A stretch of DNA of 49,887 nt from positions 1 through 49,887 of the forward strand of contig JAKBUF010000003.1 in the NCBI GenBank assembly GCA_021844025.1, read 5' to 3'. Made by a program: the position numbers and the translations under genes. Positions 48,139 through 49,887 of the stretch are shown piece by piece. The stretch's first letter is position 1, and each line of letters starts with the position of its first letter. The notes below the pieces were generated by a model, which ran no database searches, was not told where the DNA came from, and was given only the letters and a program-made list of their open reading frames with translations. Source of the DNA: a bacterium. GTDB taxonomy: Bacteria > Patescibacteriota > Minisyncoccia > UBA6257 > JAGOQP01.

Positions 48139-48522
48139 TTATGGCAGCCGCAATACCAGCGGAATGCCCGTTGCGACCATTCCTATGAATAGGAATAGTA
48201 ACGCATATGCCCACATCCCGTGGAACGGACTTTTTTCTCCTGTTAACCATAAATTAATAATGATTACTAAAAAGAAAAAAGGGATCGCAAACAACAAATG
48301 GACAAAAAATAAACCGTCCAAATGCTGTAATTCTTTTCTGGTGTGTACCCCTATTTCTATCACCCCGACCAATATCAAGGTAATAATCAGAAGCATTCGT
48401 GCTCCCCACTTGTGGGCGGTTGGCGAAGGAAGAGACCGAGTCGCCTTTCTTCCAGAAAAAATTAAAAATCCCATAGTTATTACCATGAGACTTAGTAGTG
48501 TAAAGATTATTATTTTATCCAT
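48139..48522 (-). CDS. hypothetical membrane protein
   Basis: 4-TM ORF beginning MDKIIIFTLLSLMVITMGFLIF; TTGACA-17-TATAGT upstream on the minus strand. Confidence 0.65.
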   Translation of the reverse strand: MDKIIIFTLLSLMVITMGFLIFSGRKATRSLPSPTAHKWGARMLLIITLILVGVIEIGVHTRKELQHLDGLFFVHLLFAIPFFFLVIIINLWLTGEKSPFHGMWAYALLFLFIGMVATGIPLVLRLP

Positions 48523-48601
48523 TCTATTTTTTCCTTTTATTATTTTGTTTAATTTTCTAGAGAGCACTATATATGGTTTTTTTACGACTGTCAAAACATA
48601 C

Positions 48602-48628
48602 TTGACACGTGTGCTATAGTGATAATAG
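48602..48628 (+). promoter_or_regulatory. putative promoter of the 24-aa sORF unit
   Basis: TTGACA at 48602-48607 with AT-rich TATAGTGATAATAG downstream; -10 spacing is imperfect. Confidence 0.4.
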
Positions 48629-48683
48629 ACATCACTCTTTATATATACGCACCACAAATCTTTGTGGTGCGGTTGGTGATGTC
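48628..48683 (+). promoter_or_regulatory. nested hairpin leader
   Basis: Outer stem GACATCAC (48628-48635)/GTGATGTC (48676-48683) enclosing CGCACCACAAA/TTTGTGGTGCG (48648-48671). Confidence 0.65.
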
Positions 48684-48717
48684 ATGTGTTCTTTATTTAA
48701 GAAAGGAGGTGAATGAT

Positions 48718-48792
48718 ATGCGACGTCAATGGATGATTCCTGCGGTAGCTCATTGTGATAGTGGGTGTTCTCGTTGCCCTGTTCTCTTATGA
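48718..48792 (+). CDS. 24-aa Cys-rich small ORF (MRRQWMIPAVAHCDSGCSRCPVLL)
   Basis: AGAAAGGAGGTGA (48700-48712) preceding ATG with about 8-nt spacing; own terminator. Confidence 0.55.
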   Translation: MRRQWMIPAVAHCDSGCSRCPVLL

Positions 48793-48807
48793 GGATGGGG
48801 CTTTTTT
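48776..48807 (+). terminator. plus-strand terminator overlapping sORF stop and antisense PAP2 3' end
   Basis: GCCCTGTTCTC-TTAT-GAGGATGGGGC then TTTTTT. Confidence 0.75.
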
Positions 48808-49434
48808 AAATGCTTTTCCAACTACTATTCCGATTATGGTGCCAAATATAATGCCGGCAATAAATTCAGAAAACCAATGAATACTGGTAGATACTCCGAT
48901 CCCAATGTAAAGCGCATAGAGCGGAGCAAGATACCGAATTGCTTTTGAGTGTGGGTACAGAGTTACCAGCGAAAACGCCATAGCAAACGCAACGGTGGTG
49001 TGAGACGAGGGCCATCCCCAAAACATACCATGTTTTAAAATGCCAAAATTAAATTGATGACTTATATCTATTGTTGTTTCGTGGGGTGGCTGTATTCTTC
49101 CGGTGAACGCTTTATAAAAAGACGAAACCATAAGCCCCATAAGAGCGGCTTGGCCGAGTGCCCATCCGGTGTTTATTATTCTTTTACTCTTTTTAATTAG
49201 TCCAATTCCAAAGAGTACTATGGGTGCTATGATGGGCATTTGTCCGCCAACAATGACTGCGGTAAAGAATGGGGTACTCCTCCCCACGGCATATACGTGT
49301 GTGAAATACCACCAATCAAATCCCGAGAGTACAATTCCGGCAGTAAGTACCATTGCTACTCCTTGCCACAACAAATTATAACCTTTGAACAATCGCGCAA
49401 TGTTTTTGGGTATGGTGGTAAAAAATGTCTTCAT
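48787..49434 (-). CDS. PAP2-family membrane phosphatase
   Basis: KAFTGRIQPP; GWPSSHTTVAFA; GVSTSIHWFSEFIAGIIFG. Confidence 0.85.
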   Translation of the reverse strand: MKTFFTTIPKNIARLFKGYNLLWQGVAMVLTAGIVLSGFDWWYFTHVYAVGRSTPFFTAVIVGGQMPIIAPIVLFGIGLIKKSKRIINTGWALGQAALMGLMVSSFYKAFTGRIQPPHETTIDISHQFNFGILKHGMFWGWPSSHTTVAFAMAFSLVTLYPHSKAIRYLAPLYALYIGIGVSTSIHWFSEFIAGIIFGTIIGIVVGKAFKKAPSS

Positions 49435-49435
49435 T

Positions 49436-49885
49436 CTAATTTAATAATTTTAATAATTCTTCGGCTTTTTCTTGAGTATCTAGATCAATAAGATGTCCTT
49501 TTAAATCAACATACCCGATTCTATGCCCGTCTTTTACTAATTGTGAAAATATGTCGGTCATTTTCTCTATGTGGTCCAACCCCTCTATTGCCAGAGGATT
49601 TAGAATACTAAATACGCCGCAAGTAAAATAGTCACCAACCTCTTCTTTTGATATTCTTGTGACTATTTCTCCTTCTGTTTTTACGTTGTAATCTCCCACT
49701 TGATATTTGCTCACGCCTATAATTCCATCATATGGGTTAGTAGACAGTAACCCCTTTAATCTTTTCACAAAATTTACTAGTGAATTTTGTGAAAAATAAA
49801 TATCTCCGAAAATATATATACAGGGAATATATTTTTTAAAATTGAAAAATAAGTTACCCAATCCGGAAATATTTGTTCTATCTAT
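49436..49885 (-). CDS. nucleotidyltransferase-like protein, 5'-truncated at window edge
   Basis: Frame open to edge: IDRTNISGLGNLFFNFKKYIPCIYIFGDIYFSQNS...; sugar-nucleotidyltransferase-like GDIYF. Confidence 0.5.
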   Translation of the reverse strand: MDRTNISGLGNLFFNFKKYIPCIYIFGDIYFSQNSLVNFVKRLKGLLSTNPYDGIIGVSKYQVGDYNVKTEGEIVTRISKEEVGDYFTCGVFSILNPLAIEGLDHIEKMTDIFSQLVKDGHRIGYVDLKGHLIDLDTQEKAEELLKLLN

Positions 49886-49887
49886 CT

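Noticed and set aside
48695-48715. Fragment of a 16S rRNA gene 3' end on the minus strand
   Set aside because: Only the SD-complement matches; the preceding GGAUCA-type 16S sequence is absent (CATTCACCTCC instead of GGATCACCTCC)
2696-49491. Numerous 60-150 aa antisense or out-of-frame ORFs inside ribosomal and other core genes (e.g. 3251..3589, 5664..5981, 10789..11229, 12645..12977, 16554..16889)
   Set aside because: Each is fully covered by a confidently identified gene in another frame; by-products of codon usage
1-49887. CRISPR array
   Set aside because: No regularly spaced direct repeats; the three CCCAGTAAC elements are kilobases apart
1-49887. tRNA genes or alternative genetic code (UGA as Gly)
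   Set aside because: No tRNA cloverleaf recognised by eye; def and the 24-aa ORF end in TGA and core genes show no in-frame TGA, so the standard code fits

Overview
The window reads as a Patescibacteria/CPR-type (probably Parcubacteria-like) chromosomal segment. It is AT-rich, uses the standard code, and no tRNA or CRISPR array was seen. From left to right it contains: (i) the 5' end of a likely IS481-type transposase/integrase running off the left edge; (ii) an RNase P RNA gene with an AT-rich internal expansion; (iii) a large, rearranged ribosomal-protein cluster (infA-rpmJ-rpsM-rpsK-rpsD-rpoA-rplQ / tuf-rpsJ / inserted membrane ORF / rplC-D-W-B-rpsS-rplV-rpsC-rplP-rpmC-rpsQ-rplN-X-E-rpsN-rpsH-rplF-R-rpsE-rplO-secY-adk-map), with no rpmD; (iv) greA, lysS, serS, an FtsQ-like protein, tyrS, peptidase S51, ychF, a VirD4/FtsK-like ATPase, gltX, an M23 peptidase, a PD-(D/E)XK-like protein, rpmA, rplI, an S41 protease, def, fmt, nth, an AlkD-like protein, two PAP2 phosphatases and an acyltransferase; (v) a partial nucleotidyltransferase-like ORF at the right edge. 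The main unexplained signals are three. First, a three-copy 125-127 nt element (CCCAGTAAC...GTTA(A)CTGGG) sits exactly between an upstream ATG and the TATG start of serS, a 132-aa ORF and rpmA. It has a long terminal stem with one compensatory change, a CGCC-N3-GGCG hairpin, and a conserved uORF frame. Second, a self-contained ~190 bp unit near 48.6-48.8 kb has a nested hairpin, a 13-nt perfect Shine-Dalgarno, a 24-aa CxxxCxxC peptide ORF and a terminator inside an antisense gene. Third, families of self-complementary AT-rich intergenic repeats abut start codons, and one of them appears inside rnpB. All calls come from reading the sequence; no database search was run.
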